Source: Kangiellaceae bacterium (GTDB lineage: Bacteria; Pseudomonadota; Gammaproteobacteria; Enterobacterales; Kangiellaceae). From it: DNA of 47,655 bases. The notes under the pieces were generated by a model. The model was not told the DNA's origin. It saw only the letters and a program-made list of their open reading frames with translations, and searched no databases. Position 1 is the first letter of the stretch, and each line of letters begins with the position of its first letter. The stretch covers positions 1 through 47,655 of the forward strand of contig JABXIQ010000034.1 in assembly GCA_013373015.1 (NCBI GenBank). The letters are read 5' to 3'. Position numbers and translations under genes: made by a program. This document shows positions 1-7,090 of this stretch, in pieces.

Positions 1-521
1 AAATCGAAGTAACGTTTGATATTGATGCTAACGGTATTATGCACGTTTCTGCTAAAGACAAAGCCACGGGTAAAGAGCAATCGATTCAGATTAAAGCATC
101 TTCTGGTTTGTCGGATGAAGAAATCGAGCAAATGGTACGTGATGCGGAAGCCCATGCGGAAGAAGATAAAAAATTCCAAGAGCTTGTTGAAGCGCGTAAT
201 CAAGCTGATGGCCTAGTTCATGCAACTCGCAAAACGTTGAAAGATGAAAGCATGACCTTTGAAGATGGTGAAAAAGAAGCCATTGAAGCAGCGGCAAACG
301 AGCTAGAAGAAGTGATTAAAGGTGATGACATCGAAGCCATCAAAGCTAAAACTGAAGCATTAAGTCAAGCATCTGCAAAGATGGCTGAGCGTATGTATGC
401 ACAAGCTCAGGCACAAGCAGAAGCAGGTGCAGGCCAACAACCAGGCGGTGAACAAGCTCAAGCTGGCGATGATGTTGTTGATGCGGAGTTTGAAGAGGTT
501 AAAGAAGACAAAAATTCGTAA
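1..521 (+). CDS. dnaK: DnaK (Hsp70) chaperone, C-terminal part only
   Basis: The reading frame is open from the window edge (first full codon at base 3), so the N-terminal ATPase domain lies outside. The visible 172 or so residues start at the end of the beta-sandwich substrate-binding domain ([20 protein letters not shown]), continue through the helical lid, and finish in a Gln/Ala/Gly-rich linker and an acidic tail ending [13 protein letters not shown], close to the EEVKD-type tail of bacterial DnaK. DnaK is the cytosolic ATP-driven chaperone that works with DnaJ and GrpE. dnaJ follows 191 bp downstream, as in most Proteobacteria. Identity is certain; only the truncation by the window edge limits the description. 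Confidence 0.97.
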   Translation, partial: IEVTFDIDANGIMHVSAKDKATGKEQSIQIKASSGLSDEEIEQMVRDAEAHAEEDKKFQELVEARNQADGLVHATRKTLKDESMTFEDGEKEAIEAAANELEEVIKGDDIEAIKAKTEALSQASAKMAERMYAQAQAQAEAGAGQQPGGEQAQAGDDVVDAEFEEVKEDKNS

Positions 522-644
522 TTAAAGCGACTATTTGTCTCGATAGCTTTGTTGCTGAGTTTTCTGCGAGTGCTCATTTACCTTAGTAAACTGCGCTTCT
601 CGAAAACTCAGCGCCGCGCTCTCAAACCAAATATTGCGCTTTAA
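522..644. repeat. Compound imperfect palindrome in the dnaK-dnaJ gap
   Basis: Nested inverted repeats fill the gap: 522-529 (TTAAAGCG) pairs with 637-644; 532-537 with 628-633; 554-564 (GCTGAGTTTTC) with 602-612, a perfect 11-bp arm; 577-581 with 586-590 at the centre. Together they could fold into one long bulged hairpin covering almost the whole spacer between the two genes. There is no ORF and no T-run, so it is not a simple terminator. It looks like an intergenic repetitive palindrome or an mRNA processing/stability element; which one cannot be told from a single copy. Confidence 0.6.
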
Positions 645-660
645 GCGAAGATAGTTTTAA

Positions 661-685
661 CGCAGGAGTAACTTCCTGCGTTTCT
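661..685 (+). terminator. Hairpin upstream of dnaJ, weak terminator or attenuator
   Basis: CGCAGGA (661-667) pairs with TCCTGCG (674-680) around a 6-nt loop and is followed by TTTCT. It lies 28 bp before the dnaJ start. The T-run is short, so partial termination that sets the DnaK:DnaJ ratio is more plausible than a full stop. Confidence 0.4.
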
Positions 686-712
686 GGTTAAGAAATCTAA
701 AGAAGAATTACT

Positions 713-1840
713 ATGTCAAAACGTGATTATTATGAAGTGTTAGGTGTTAGCAAAGGTGCTGAAAAAGCGGAGCTGAAAAAGGCTTACCGTCGTTTGGCTA
801 TGAAATATCATCCTGACCGTAATCCTGATGACAAAGAAGCGGAAGCAAAATTCAAGGAAGCTAAAGAAGCTTTTGAAGTTCTTAATGACCCTCAGAAGCG
901 TCAAGCTTATGATCAGTATGGTCATGCAGGTGTAGATCCAAACATGGGTGGCGGCCAAGGTGGTTTCCATGGTGCGGATTTTGGTGATATTTTTGGCGAT
1001 ATGTTCGGCGATATTTTTGGTGGTGGCCGTCGCGGTGGTGGGCGTCGCCAAGCTCGAGGTTCCGATCTGCAATACAACATGGAAGTAACGCTGGAAGAAG
1101 CGGTTTCTGGTGTCAGCAAAACTATTAAAGTACCCACTTATGTAGATTGTGGTACCTGCGATGGTAGTGGAGCAAAGCCTGGTTCAGGCTCGACAACCTG
1201 CTCAACCTGTCATGGGCATGGCGCTGTTAATATGCGTCAAGGACCTTTCACTGTTCAGCAAACCTGTCCAGAATGTCGCGGTACAGGGCAAATGATCAAA
1301 GATCCTTGTGGTGATTGCTCAGGGCAAGGACGAGTTCATAAAACTAAAACATTATCAGTGAAAATTCCAGCAGGCGTGGATAATGGTGATCGCATACGCC
1401 TATCAGGTGAAGGCGAAGCTGGTGGCCCTGGTGCAGTAGCCGGTGATTTGTATGTGCAAATTCACGTTAAAGAACATCCGATTTTTGTTCGCGATGGTGC
1501 TAATCTTTATTGCGAAGTGCCAGTAAATTTTGCTACAGCAGCATTAGGCGGTGAAATTCAAGTGCCAACCCTCGATGGTAAAGTTGTGCTAAAAGTACCT
1601 GCTGAAACTCAGACTGGTAAAATGTTCCGCTTAAAAGGCAAAGGTGTTAAAGCCATGCGCAGTGGTTACGTCGGTGATTTAATGTGTCGTGTAATCATTG
1701 AAACCCCTGTAAACTTGAGTAAAGAACAAAAAGACTTACTCAAGCAGCTTCAAGACAGTTTGGCTGATGGCAAGAATAGTCCAAAAGAAAAAAGCTGGTT
1801 CGATGGAGTGAAAAATTTCTGGGAAAACATGACCAGTTAA
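713..1840 (+). CDS. dnaJ: DnaJ (Hsp40) co-chaperone
   Basis: A full-length type I J-protein of 375 aa (E. coli DnaJ is 376). Residues 1-70 are the J domain with the HPD motif at 33-35, which stimulates DnaK ATP hydrolysis. A Gly/Phe-rich linker follows ([20 protein letters not shown] region), then four zinc-binding CxxCxGxG repeats ([32 protein letters not shown]), then the C-terminal substrate-binding beta domains. It acts in the cytoplasm with DnaK and GrpE. The start is an ATG preceded by AAAGAAGAA. It is the last gene of the dnaK-dnaJ unit: a strong terminator begins 21 bp after its stop. Confidence 0.98.
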   Translation: MSKRDYYEVLGVSKGAEKAELKKAYRRLAMKYHPDRNPDDKEAEAKFKEAKEAFEVLNDPQKRQAYDQYGHAGVDPNMGGGQGGFHGADFGDIFGDMFGDIFGGGRRGGGRRQARGSDLQYNMEVTLEEAVSGVSKTIKVPTYVDCGTCDGSGAKPGSGSTTCSTCHGHGAVNMRQGPFTVQQTCPECRGTGQMIKDPCGDCSGQGRVHKTKTLSVKIPAGVDNGDRIRLSGEGEAGGPGAVAGDLYVQIHVKEHPIFVRDGANLYCEVPVNFATAALGGEIQVPTLDGKVVLKVPAETQTGKMFRLKGKGVKAMRSGYVGDLMCRVIIETPVNLSKEQKDLLKQLQDSLADGKNSPKEKSWFDGVKNFWENMTS

Positions 1841-1860
1841 TTTTGAAAAGAGTAAAAAAG

Positions 1861-1885
1861 AAGCCCGCTTTTGCGGGCTTTTTTT
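1861..1885 (+). terminator. Rho-independent terminator after dnaJ, shared with purK
   Basis: AAGCCCGC (1861-1868) pairs with GCGGGCTT (1873-1880) over a TTTT loop and is followed by a T-run to 1885. The upstream A-rich tract (AAAAAAG) gives U's on the other strand, so it can also end purK transcripts, whose stop codon overlaps the T-run. Confidence 0.9.
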
Positions 1886-3053
1886 ATGACGCTTTAAGTT
1901 GATTATCTTGGGGTTGATATAAATCAGCGATCAGTTGTTGAGTTTTTGCTGTGAGGCTATGGGCATTGGGGTGCGACAAATTAATATGTCCTACTTTTTG
2001 GTTCTCTTGCATTTCTTTGTTATACCAATGCAGTTGCAATGATTCGTCCTGCAGTATTTCCTGATTAACAGGAACTCCTAATAAATTAACCATGGAAGCT
2101 GGTGCTGTTGCGCTGGTGTTTCCGATGGGCAGGCCAATAATAGTCCGAACATGATTGGTAAATTGTGAGTTTTGACACGCAATTTGTGTCCAGTGTCCGC
2201 TGTTGTGAACGCGCGGTATTAATTCGTTGATTAACAAGGCGTCACCGATTTGGAAGAACTCAATGGCTAAAATACCAACATAATCTATTTTTTTCAAAAT
2301 AGCTTCGGCTGCTTGTTGCGCTTGTTCTATTAGTTGTGGCTGTAAGTGATCTGCCGGAGCAATGCTTGATAGTAGGACGCCAGCAGGATGAAAGTTTTCA
2401 GCGATATCGTAGTGTTTAATATTTCCATAAATGTCACGACCACTAATTAAAGACAGTTCTCTATCAAAAGCAACTAGCTGTTCAGCGATATAACTGTGCT
2501 GAGGTTTCAGTTCGTGGGTCAGCTCATAAATTGCTTTACTGTTATTTATTAACCACTGGCTTTTGCCTTGACTCGTTGTTTGACAACTCTTGATCACCAG
2601 TGGCCAGCCAATATCCATGCCTGCATGAGCGATGGCTTCAACATTATCTGCTGGTTGCCACTTGGCGGTTTCAAGTCCTAACTTGTTGAGAAGTGTTTTT
2701 TCCAGTTTACGATTTTGGCAAATTTCAATTGCTTGCGGAGATGGGTACACTTTGCAAAATTGATTGAGTTGTTTGAGCAATCTCACCGACACGTTTTCCT
2801 TATCGATGGTGATCACATCGGGTTTGCCAAGCAAGAGGTAAAGCTCTTGTGCGTTGTATTCCTGATGGTCGGCTTTGAGAATATAACCTAAATCTTTTAC
2901 TGGCGCAGGGTCATCTTGTGGTTCTGCTAGGAAAGAAAATGATATTCCCATTGGCATTCCTGCTAAAGCCATCATGCGCGCTAATTGACCGCAGCCTATG
3001 ATGGCAACACGTTTACTTTTGCTGTTAATGAAATGTATAACTTCATGGTTCAT
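1884..3053 (-). CDS. purK: N5-carboxyaminoimidazole ribonucleotide synthase
   Basis: PurK is an ATP-grasp enzyme that carboxylates aminoimidazole ribonucleotide with ATP and bicarbonate in de novo purine synthesis. Seen here are an N-terminal dinucleotide-type loop (IIGCGQLARMM), a central ATP-grasp region, and the diagnostic C-terminal stretch NELIPRVHNSGHWT followed by SQF and MVNLLG. Two starts are possible. The ATG at 3065 overlaps the upstream stop (TAATG) but has no Shine-Dalgarno; the ATG at 3053 has GGAG six bases before it, so I chose 3053. The usual glycine-rich ATP loop (GGYDGKGQ-like in the family) reads SCQTTSQGKSQ here, so catalysis may be altered. No purE is adjacent. It is coupled to a bicarbonate transporter gene. 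Confidence 0.88.
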   Translation of the reverse strand: MNHEVIHFINSKSKRVAIIGCGQLARMMALAGMPMGISFSFLAEPQDDPAPVKDLGYILKADHQEYNAQELYLLLGKPDVITIDKENVSVRLLKQLNQFCKVYPSPQAIEICQNRKLEKTLLNKLGLETAKWQPADNVEAIAHAGMDIGWPLVIKSCQTTSQGKSQWLINNSKAIYELTHELKPQHSYIAEQLVAFDRELSLISGRDIYGNIKHYDIAENFHPAGVLLSSIAPADHLQPQLIEQAQQAAEAILKKIDYVGILAIEFFQIGDALLINELIPRVHNSGHWTQIACQNSQFTNHVRTIIGLPIGNTSATAPASMVNLLGVPVNQEILQDESLQLHWYNKEMQENQKVGHINLSHPNAHSLTAKTQQLIADLYQPQDNQLKAS

Positions 3054-3064
3054 GATGGTCTCCA

Positions 3065-3997
3065 TTAGAATAAAAAGTGGCTAATTAAGTTGTGGTATAA
3101 GGGGATCCCGACAATGACATTGAAAGGAAAGGTTACCCCAAGCGAAGCGGTTATAGCTAAACCATGGTTGGCTTTTGGCAAGGCGACTGACATGGCTGCT
3201 GGCACAGCAATATAAGAGCAGCTTGCTCCGAGGGTTGCCATAAGTATGGTTCCGCCTTGACTCATACCCAGTAACACAGCAAGTCCAGTGCCTAGTAGCG
3301 CTCCGATTAAAGGCATTAATATTCCAAAACAAGCAATAAAAGTGCCATTATTGAGTAGTTGGCGTGCTTGTTTGGCTGCAATTTGTCCCATCGCTAACAA
3401 GAACAAAGCAAGGCCGCCATGGAATAAGTTTAAGAAAACAGGAGCAATGCTGCTTACTCTTGGGCCAGCCCAATAGCCAATTAATAAGCCGCCAATCAGT
3501 AAGAGCACTCCAGGGTTTAGTAAAGATTCATGCAAAAGCTGGCCAACTTTTATGTCACTGGCACTGCGATTGGCGAGCCAGATGCCTACTGCAATCGCTG
3601 GGGCTTCTAAAATCGCAACAAATAAAGGAAAGTAGGCTTCGTATTCAATATTTAAAGTTTCTAAAAATGCTACCGCCACAGCATAAGTGGCTACGCTTAC
3701 TGAACCATAGTGAGCTGCGATATTGGCGGCATTGGTTCGATCAAAATCACCAATGCTACGTAAGATCGGATAAGCAATGAGTGGCAATATGAAGCCAAAA
3801 GCAAGAACGCCAATAACTTGCGGAAGAATTTTCAGTGAAGCATGCTCTTGCAGGGCGATACCGCCTTTAAGGCCTATCGCAAGCAGTAAAAATAAAATAA
3901 GACCTTTGTAGAAACCTTGGGGTATATCAATGTTAGAGCGAACCAAGGTGGCAACAAACCCAAGGATAAAAAAAGCGACGACAATATCGAGTTGCAT
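3065..3997 (-). CDS. SbtA-family sodium-dependent bicarbonate transporter
   Basis: This 310-aa protein is almost entirely hydrophobic, with about ten membrane segments. Motifs match the SbtA (DUF897) family: LLLAIGLKGG near residue 40, NIAAHYGSVSVATYAVA near 93-110, and SLGVTFPFNVIVGIPLY near the C terminus. In cyanobacteria SbtA takes up HCO3- with Na+ and is regulated by the PII-like protein SbtB; no SbtB gene is present here. The stop codon overlaps a possible ATG of purK, and a 65-aa membrane protein gene ends 6 bp upstream, so the three probably form one operon. Family assignment is strong; substrate specificity in this organism is inferred from family and context. Confidence 0.88.
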   Translation of the reverse strand: MQLDIVVAFFILGFVATLVRSNIDIPQGFYKGLILFLLLAIGLKGGIALQEHASLKILPQVIGVLAFGFILPLIAYPILRSIGDFDRTNAANIAAHYGSVSVATYAVAVAFLETLNIEYEAYFPLFVAILEAPAIAVGIWLANRSASDIKVGQLLHESLLNPGVLLLIGGLLIGYWAGPRVSSIAPVFLNLFHGGLALFLLAMGQIAAKQARQLLNNGTFIACFGILMPLIGALLGTGLAVLLGMSQGGTILMATLGASCSYIAVPAAMSVALPKANHGLAITASLGVTFPFNVIVGIPLYHNLISHFLF

Positions 3998-4003
3998 CTA
4001 GTG

Positions 4004-4201
4004 CTACCTATAGTTTGTGACCGCTTGGCGGGTTTGAGAAGAAGACGTTTTTTGCTTGCGGCTCATTACGAAAGATGTAATGAATAAAGCGCTCGCTAAA
4101 AAGCTCAAATGCCAGTTGGCTAAATCGTAAAAGGCTAAAAGGGTGCCTAGTACGATGAGTATCCCCGAAAATACTAATTCAAAAATCTGAGTTTTATTCA
4201 T
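4004..4201 (-). CDS. Small two-helix membrane protein, unknown function
   Basis: A 65-aa protein with two predicted membrane helices (about residues 8-25 and 30-47) and a basic, Ser/Thr/Gln-rich tail (SRKQKTSSSQTRQ). I do not recognise a family. It is the first gene of the minus-strand unit, ends 6 bp before the SbtA-like gene, and starts at the edge of the divergent promoter region. Being first in a bicarbonate-transporter operon makes a small accessory subunit or regulator of the transporter a reasonable guess, but it is not a PII-like protein and nothing in the sequence proves a role. Confidence 0.65.
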   Translation of the reverse strand: MNKTQIFELVFSGILIVLGTLLAFYDLANWHLSFLASALFITSFVMSRKQKTSSSQTRQAVTNYR

Positions 4202-4368
4202 TGTGTCCTCTATGAAAGTCTTGAGTTACTTGGTGTGACACTATTATCTTAAAACTTACAAATGGTGTATAATCGATAATTATTTTGTTTAATATAGATA
4301 TTTATCTATCTATGCATTGATTTGTATCATTCTGATGATTGCTACCTTAATAAAGGCCTAGATGCGTT
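4202..4368. promoter_or_regulatory. Divergent promoter/operator between the SbtA-like operon and the lysR gene
   Basis: This AT-rich 167-bp spacer carries a perfect TATAAT on the plus strand (4268-4273) with a poor -35, as expected of an activator-dependent promoter. Three candidate LysR sites are visible: TTA-N7-TGA at 4226-4238, TTA-N7-TAA at 4280-4292 (the spacing described for CmpR/CbbR sites), and the dyad ATAGATA-TT-TATCTAT at 4294-4309. The A/T richness makes chance matches likely, so these are candidates only. Confidence 0.5.
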
Positions 4369-5301
4369 ATGTCCCAGATCGCAACTTTACGACAGCTACA
4401 GATTTTATTGGCCTTAAAGCAGCATGGTTCAATTACGGCTGCTTCAGAAGCTCTGTATTTAACTCAGCCGACGGTTTCCATGCAGCTTAAGAGTCTCGCA
4501 GACAAGGTGGGTTTACCTTTATATCAGCAAACTAATAAAGTGCTGACTTTTACAGATGCTGGCTTAGAGTTGCTGAAAACGGCGCAAGAAGTGGTTAATA
4601 GTTTTGAGCGTTTAGAGATGAATCTGGCGGGGTTAAAAGGCTTAACTGCGGGTACCCTGAAGATTGCAGTAGTCAGCACTGCAAAATATTTTATCCCGCA
4701 TTTGCTGGGTGAATTCTGTAAGTTATATCCCGATGTAGATGTAAATTTTAGTGTGGGTAATCGTCAGCAAATTATTGATCGCTTTAATGATAATCGTGAT
4801 GACTTTTATGTATTTACTTATCCACCACGTCAGGCTCCTATTAAAACCCATAAGTTTTTGCAAAACCCGTTGGTAGCCATTGCCCACCCAGAGCATGAGT
4901 TATTCAAAAAGGAAAAAGTTACTTTACAAGAGTTTGCCAAGCAGCCGTATTTAATGCGTGAACGAGGATCTGGCACCCGTTATGCGATTGAGAACTTTAT
5001 GCGCGAGCATGATATTCAGCTTAATATTCGCATGATAATCGAGAGTAATGAGGCCATTCGCCATTCGGTGATGTCAGAATTAGGGGTGACTATTTTGTCG
5101 GCATATACCTTGGCTTATGGAGAAGATACTGGCTTGAAAGTATTACCTGTTGAAGGGCTACCAATCCAATCGCAATGGTATTTAGCGCACTATCGTGGCA
5201 AAAAATTATCTCCTATCGCTGAGCGATTTTTACAGTGGGTGTTAGAAGAAGGTAGTCAGCAGTTAGAGCTTGAATCAAAAAGGGTATTGGGAAGGCAGTA
5301 A
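4369..5301 (+). CDS. LysR-family transcriptional regulator, CbbR/CmpR type
   Basis: A 310-aa LysR regulator. Residues 1-65 are the winged helix-turn-helix (LRQLQILLALKQHGSITAAS, then LTQPTVSMQLKSL). The effector domain carries signatures of the CbbR/CmpR branch: AVVSTAKYFIPHLLGEFCKL, VGNRQQIIDRFNDNRDDFYV, and RERGSGTRYAIENFM. Regulators of that branch sense carbon or redox metabolites and control CO2 fixation or bicarbonate uptake genes. No RuBisCO genes are seen; instead the gene is divergent from an SbtA-like transporter and purK, which are its likely targets (inference). Its stop overlaps the start of the GDSL lipoprotein gene (TAATG), so the two are translated from one message. Confidence 0.9.
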   Translation: MSQIATLRQLQILLALKQHGSITAASEALYLTQPTVSMQLKSLADKVGLPLYQQTNKVLTFTDAGLELLKTAQEVVNSFERLEMNLAGLKGLTAGTLKIAVVSTAKYFIPHLLGEFCKLYPDVDVNFSVGNRQQIIDRFNDNRDDFYVFTYPPRQAPIKTHKFLQNPLVAIAHPEHELFKKEKVTLQEFAKQPYLMRERGSGTRYAIENFMREHDIQLNIRMIIESNEAIRHSVMSELGVTILSAYTLAYGEDTGLKVLPVEGLPIQSQWYLAHYRGKKLSPIAERFLQWVLEEGSQQLELESKRVLGRQ

Positions 5302-5921
5302 TGATGAATATGTTAAAAGTAGCGAGTGTTTTTGTAATTGGAGCAGTAATGCTTTTATTAACGGCTTGCTCTGACAAAAGTAAACTCTCGCGTTTAGATT
5401 CGAATGCGAGAATTTTAGCCTTTGGCGATAGTTTAACGGATGGGGTAGGGGTTGGGCGGGAAGATAGTTATCCCAGTGTTTTGTCTCGATTAACAGGGTT
5501 AGACGTCATCAATGCGGGTATTTCTGGCGAAACAACCGAACAAGGCGTTGCGCGATTTGCTTCGTTACTTGATCAGCATCAGCCGCAACTGGTAATTGTG
5601 CTTGAAGGTGGTAACGATATTTTACGCAACAAGGATTTGTTACAAACCAAAGATAATTTGGCAACGATGATCGAGCAAGCTCAAGCTCTGCACATTCAAG
5701 TTCTATTGTTGGGTGTACCAGAAAAAAGTTTATTTTCTGATTCGGCGCCTTTATACCAAGAGCTGGCCGAACAATATAATTTAGCCTTTGACGGTGAGAT
5801 AATTGCCAGCATGTTAAAGAAGCAAAAATATAAATCGGATCCGATCCATTTTAATCAACTAGGTTATCAGGTTCTGGCGCAAGAAGTGTATCAGCTGTTG
5901 CAAGATAATGGAGCTTTATAA
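5301..5921 (+). CDS. GDSL/SGNH-family lipoprotein esterase (TesA-like)
   Basis: A 206-aa SGNH hydrolase with a lipoprotein signal: a hydrophobic segment then LTAC with the lipidated Cys at 23. Ser at +2 predicts outer-membrane sorting. Catalytic blocks are all present: FGDSLTDG (Ser44), NAGISGET, EGGND, and DPIHFN (Asp180, His183). TesA-type members hydrolyse acyl esters, lysophospholipids or thioesters in the periplasm; the substrate here is unknown. The start ATG shares its A with the lysR stop (TAATG), with GGAAGG just upstream. Most relatives are soluble periplasmic proteins; lipid anchoring is the notable feature. It may share control with the bicarbonate block only because of its position. 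Confidence 0.88.
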   Translation: MMNMLKVASVFVIGAVMLLLTACSDKSKLSRLDSNARILAFGDSLTDGVGVGREDSYPSVLSRLTGLDVINAGISGETTEQGVARFASLLDQHQPQLVIVLEGGNDILRNKDLLQTKDNLATMIEQAQALHIQVLLLGVPEKSLFSDSAPLYQELAEQYNLAFDGEIIASMLKKQKYKSDPIHFNQLGYQVLAQEVYQLLQDNGAL

Positions 5922-6021
5922 TCACTGCTACTATAGCGACAAACTCTTTCGTCCGCTGGCTTGACTATGCTAAGGTGAAGCCAACTACTTAAACTATAAA
6001 TAAAGATAAGCAAAATTACTT

Positions 6022-6843
6022 ATGTCGGAATATATTACCCCTTTAATCATCAACGCTTGTACAGGCCGTATGGGCAAGGAACTGTTAAAGGCTGCAATTA
6101 GTGATCCGGGTACTGATGTTACCGCAGCGATTGCGCGTGAAACTCATCCTTTACTGGGCACAGATATTGGTTACTTAATTGGAGCGAACCCACAAGGCGT
6201 GTTTGTTGGATCGGATGTCATGGCTAGTTTGAATGGTCAATACACCAATCGTAGAGTATTGGTTGACTTTAGTTTGCCTGATCACTCGATGGAAACTTTA
6301 CAAAAAGCGTTGGTCAATTTGACGCCTATCGTGATTGGAACTACTGGCTTTAATGAAACGCAACAAATTGAAATCGAAAAAGCCGCCCAATATATTCCGA
6401 TTGTTTATGCTGCAAATTATAGTGTGGGGGTAAACAGTTTGATTTGTTTGGTTAAACAAGCCACCAAGCTTTTGGGGCAAGAATCAGACATCGAGATATT
6501 CGAAGCGCATCATAAATACAAGAAAGATGCTCCCTCTGGAACCGCTTTGGCTTTAGCTCATGCTGCTGCAGAAACTATGGGCAAGCCATTGTCTGAGATT
6601 GCTGTTGAAAATAGGCAAGGTGAGCGTAAATCGGGAGATATAGGCTTTTCTGTGATGCGAGCTGGTGACATTGTTGGAACTCACGAAGTGGTATTTGCAT
6701 TGAATGGCGAAATGGTCACTTTGCGTCACGAAGCACAATCTCGTCAATGTTTTGCTCAAGGTGCTATTAACGCTGCTAAATGGCTTTGTGATAAAAAAGC
6801 AGGTCTTTATAACATGCAAGATGTTCTTGGAATTAAGTCCTAA
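6022..6843 (+). CDS. dapB: 4-hydroxy-tetrahydrodipicolinate reductase
   Basis: DapB reduces hydroxy-tetrahydrodipicolinate with NAD(P)H in the lysine/diaminopimelate pathway. The length, 273 aa, equals that of E. coli DapB. Visible motifs are GRMG (15-18) of the Rossmann loop, IGTTGF, ANYSVGVN, the catalytic EAHHKYKKDAPSGTAL with His163-His164 and Lys167/168, and the C-terminal RAGDIVGTHEV. An oddity is that the first Gly of the usual GxxGRMG loop is Ala12 (NACTGRMG). dapB commonly sits between dnaJ and carA, and here the accessory block has been placed between dnaJ and dapB. No strong Shine-Dalgarno precedes the ATG (AAGCAAAATTACTT). Confidence 0.97.
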   Translation: MSEYITPLIINACTGRMGKELLKAAISDPGTDVTAAIARETHPLLGTDIGYLIGANPQGVFVGSDVMASLNGQYTNRRVLVDFSLPDHSMETLQKALVNLTPIVIGTTGFNETQQIEIEKAAQYIPIVYAANYSVGVNSLICLVKQATKLLGQESDIEIFEAHHKYKKDAPSGTALALAHAAAETMGKPLSEIAVENRQGERKSGDIGFSVMRAGDIVGTHEVVFALNGEMVTLRHEAQSRQCFAQGAINAAKWLCDKKAGLYNMQDVLGIKS

Positions 6844-7090
6844 GGGATAATTTGGCTAGATCTGAAGCAAAGCGGTTTTCAAATGTGACTTAAATGTAAG
6901 ATATTGTCCATTGTGGTTGTAGGAAATCTCTTAAGCAATTGTAATCTGGCGCGCTTTGATCAATCAGTTTTTATTCATTTTGCATGGTATTTTTTCGCTA
7001 AGCTATTGTTTATTAAGGTTATTTAACAATTGATGCAATACTGCATTAATAAAAAATACTATTGTGAAAAAACATAAAAGGCGTAGATTA
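6844..7090 (+). promoter_or_regulatory. Upstream control region of the putative small RNA, with a GacA/LetA-like box
   Basis: No ORF is present. TGTAGG-AAATCT-CTTAAG at 6918-6935 matches the GacA upstream activating sequence TGTAAG-N2-AT-N2-CTTACA at 11 of 14 defined positions. The inner 6920-6933 matches the Legionella LetA box TNAGAAATTTCTNA at 10 of 12. An IHF-like GATCAATCAGTTT lies at 6958-6970. A possible promoter is TTGTGA (7062-7067) with TAGATT (7084-7089) at 16-bp spacing. The box is about 165 bp before the likely RNA start, similar to the long UAS-promoter distance known for rsmY/rsmZ genes. Motif matches are mine by eye. Confidence 0.5.

Noticed and set aside
3364-3780. 138-codon plus-strand frame opposite the SbtA-like gene
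   Set aside because: Lies entirely inside a clear transporter gene on the other strand and shows no conserved motif.
5958-5982. GGCTT...AAGCC inverted repeat before dapB as a terminator
   Set aside because: Only 5 bp with a 15-nt loop and no T-run.
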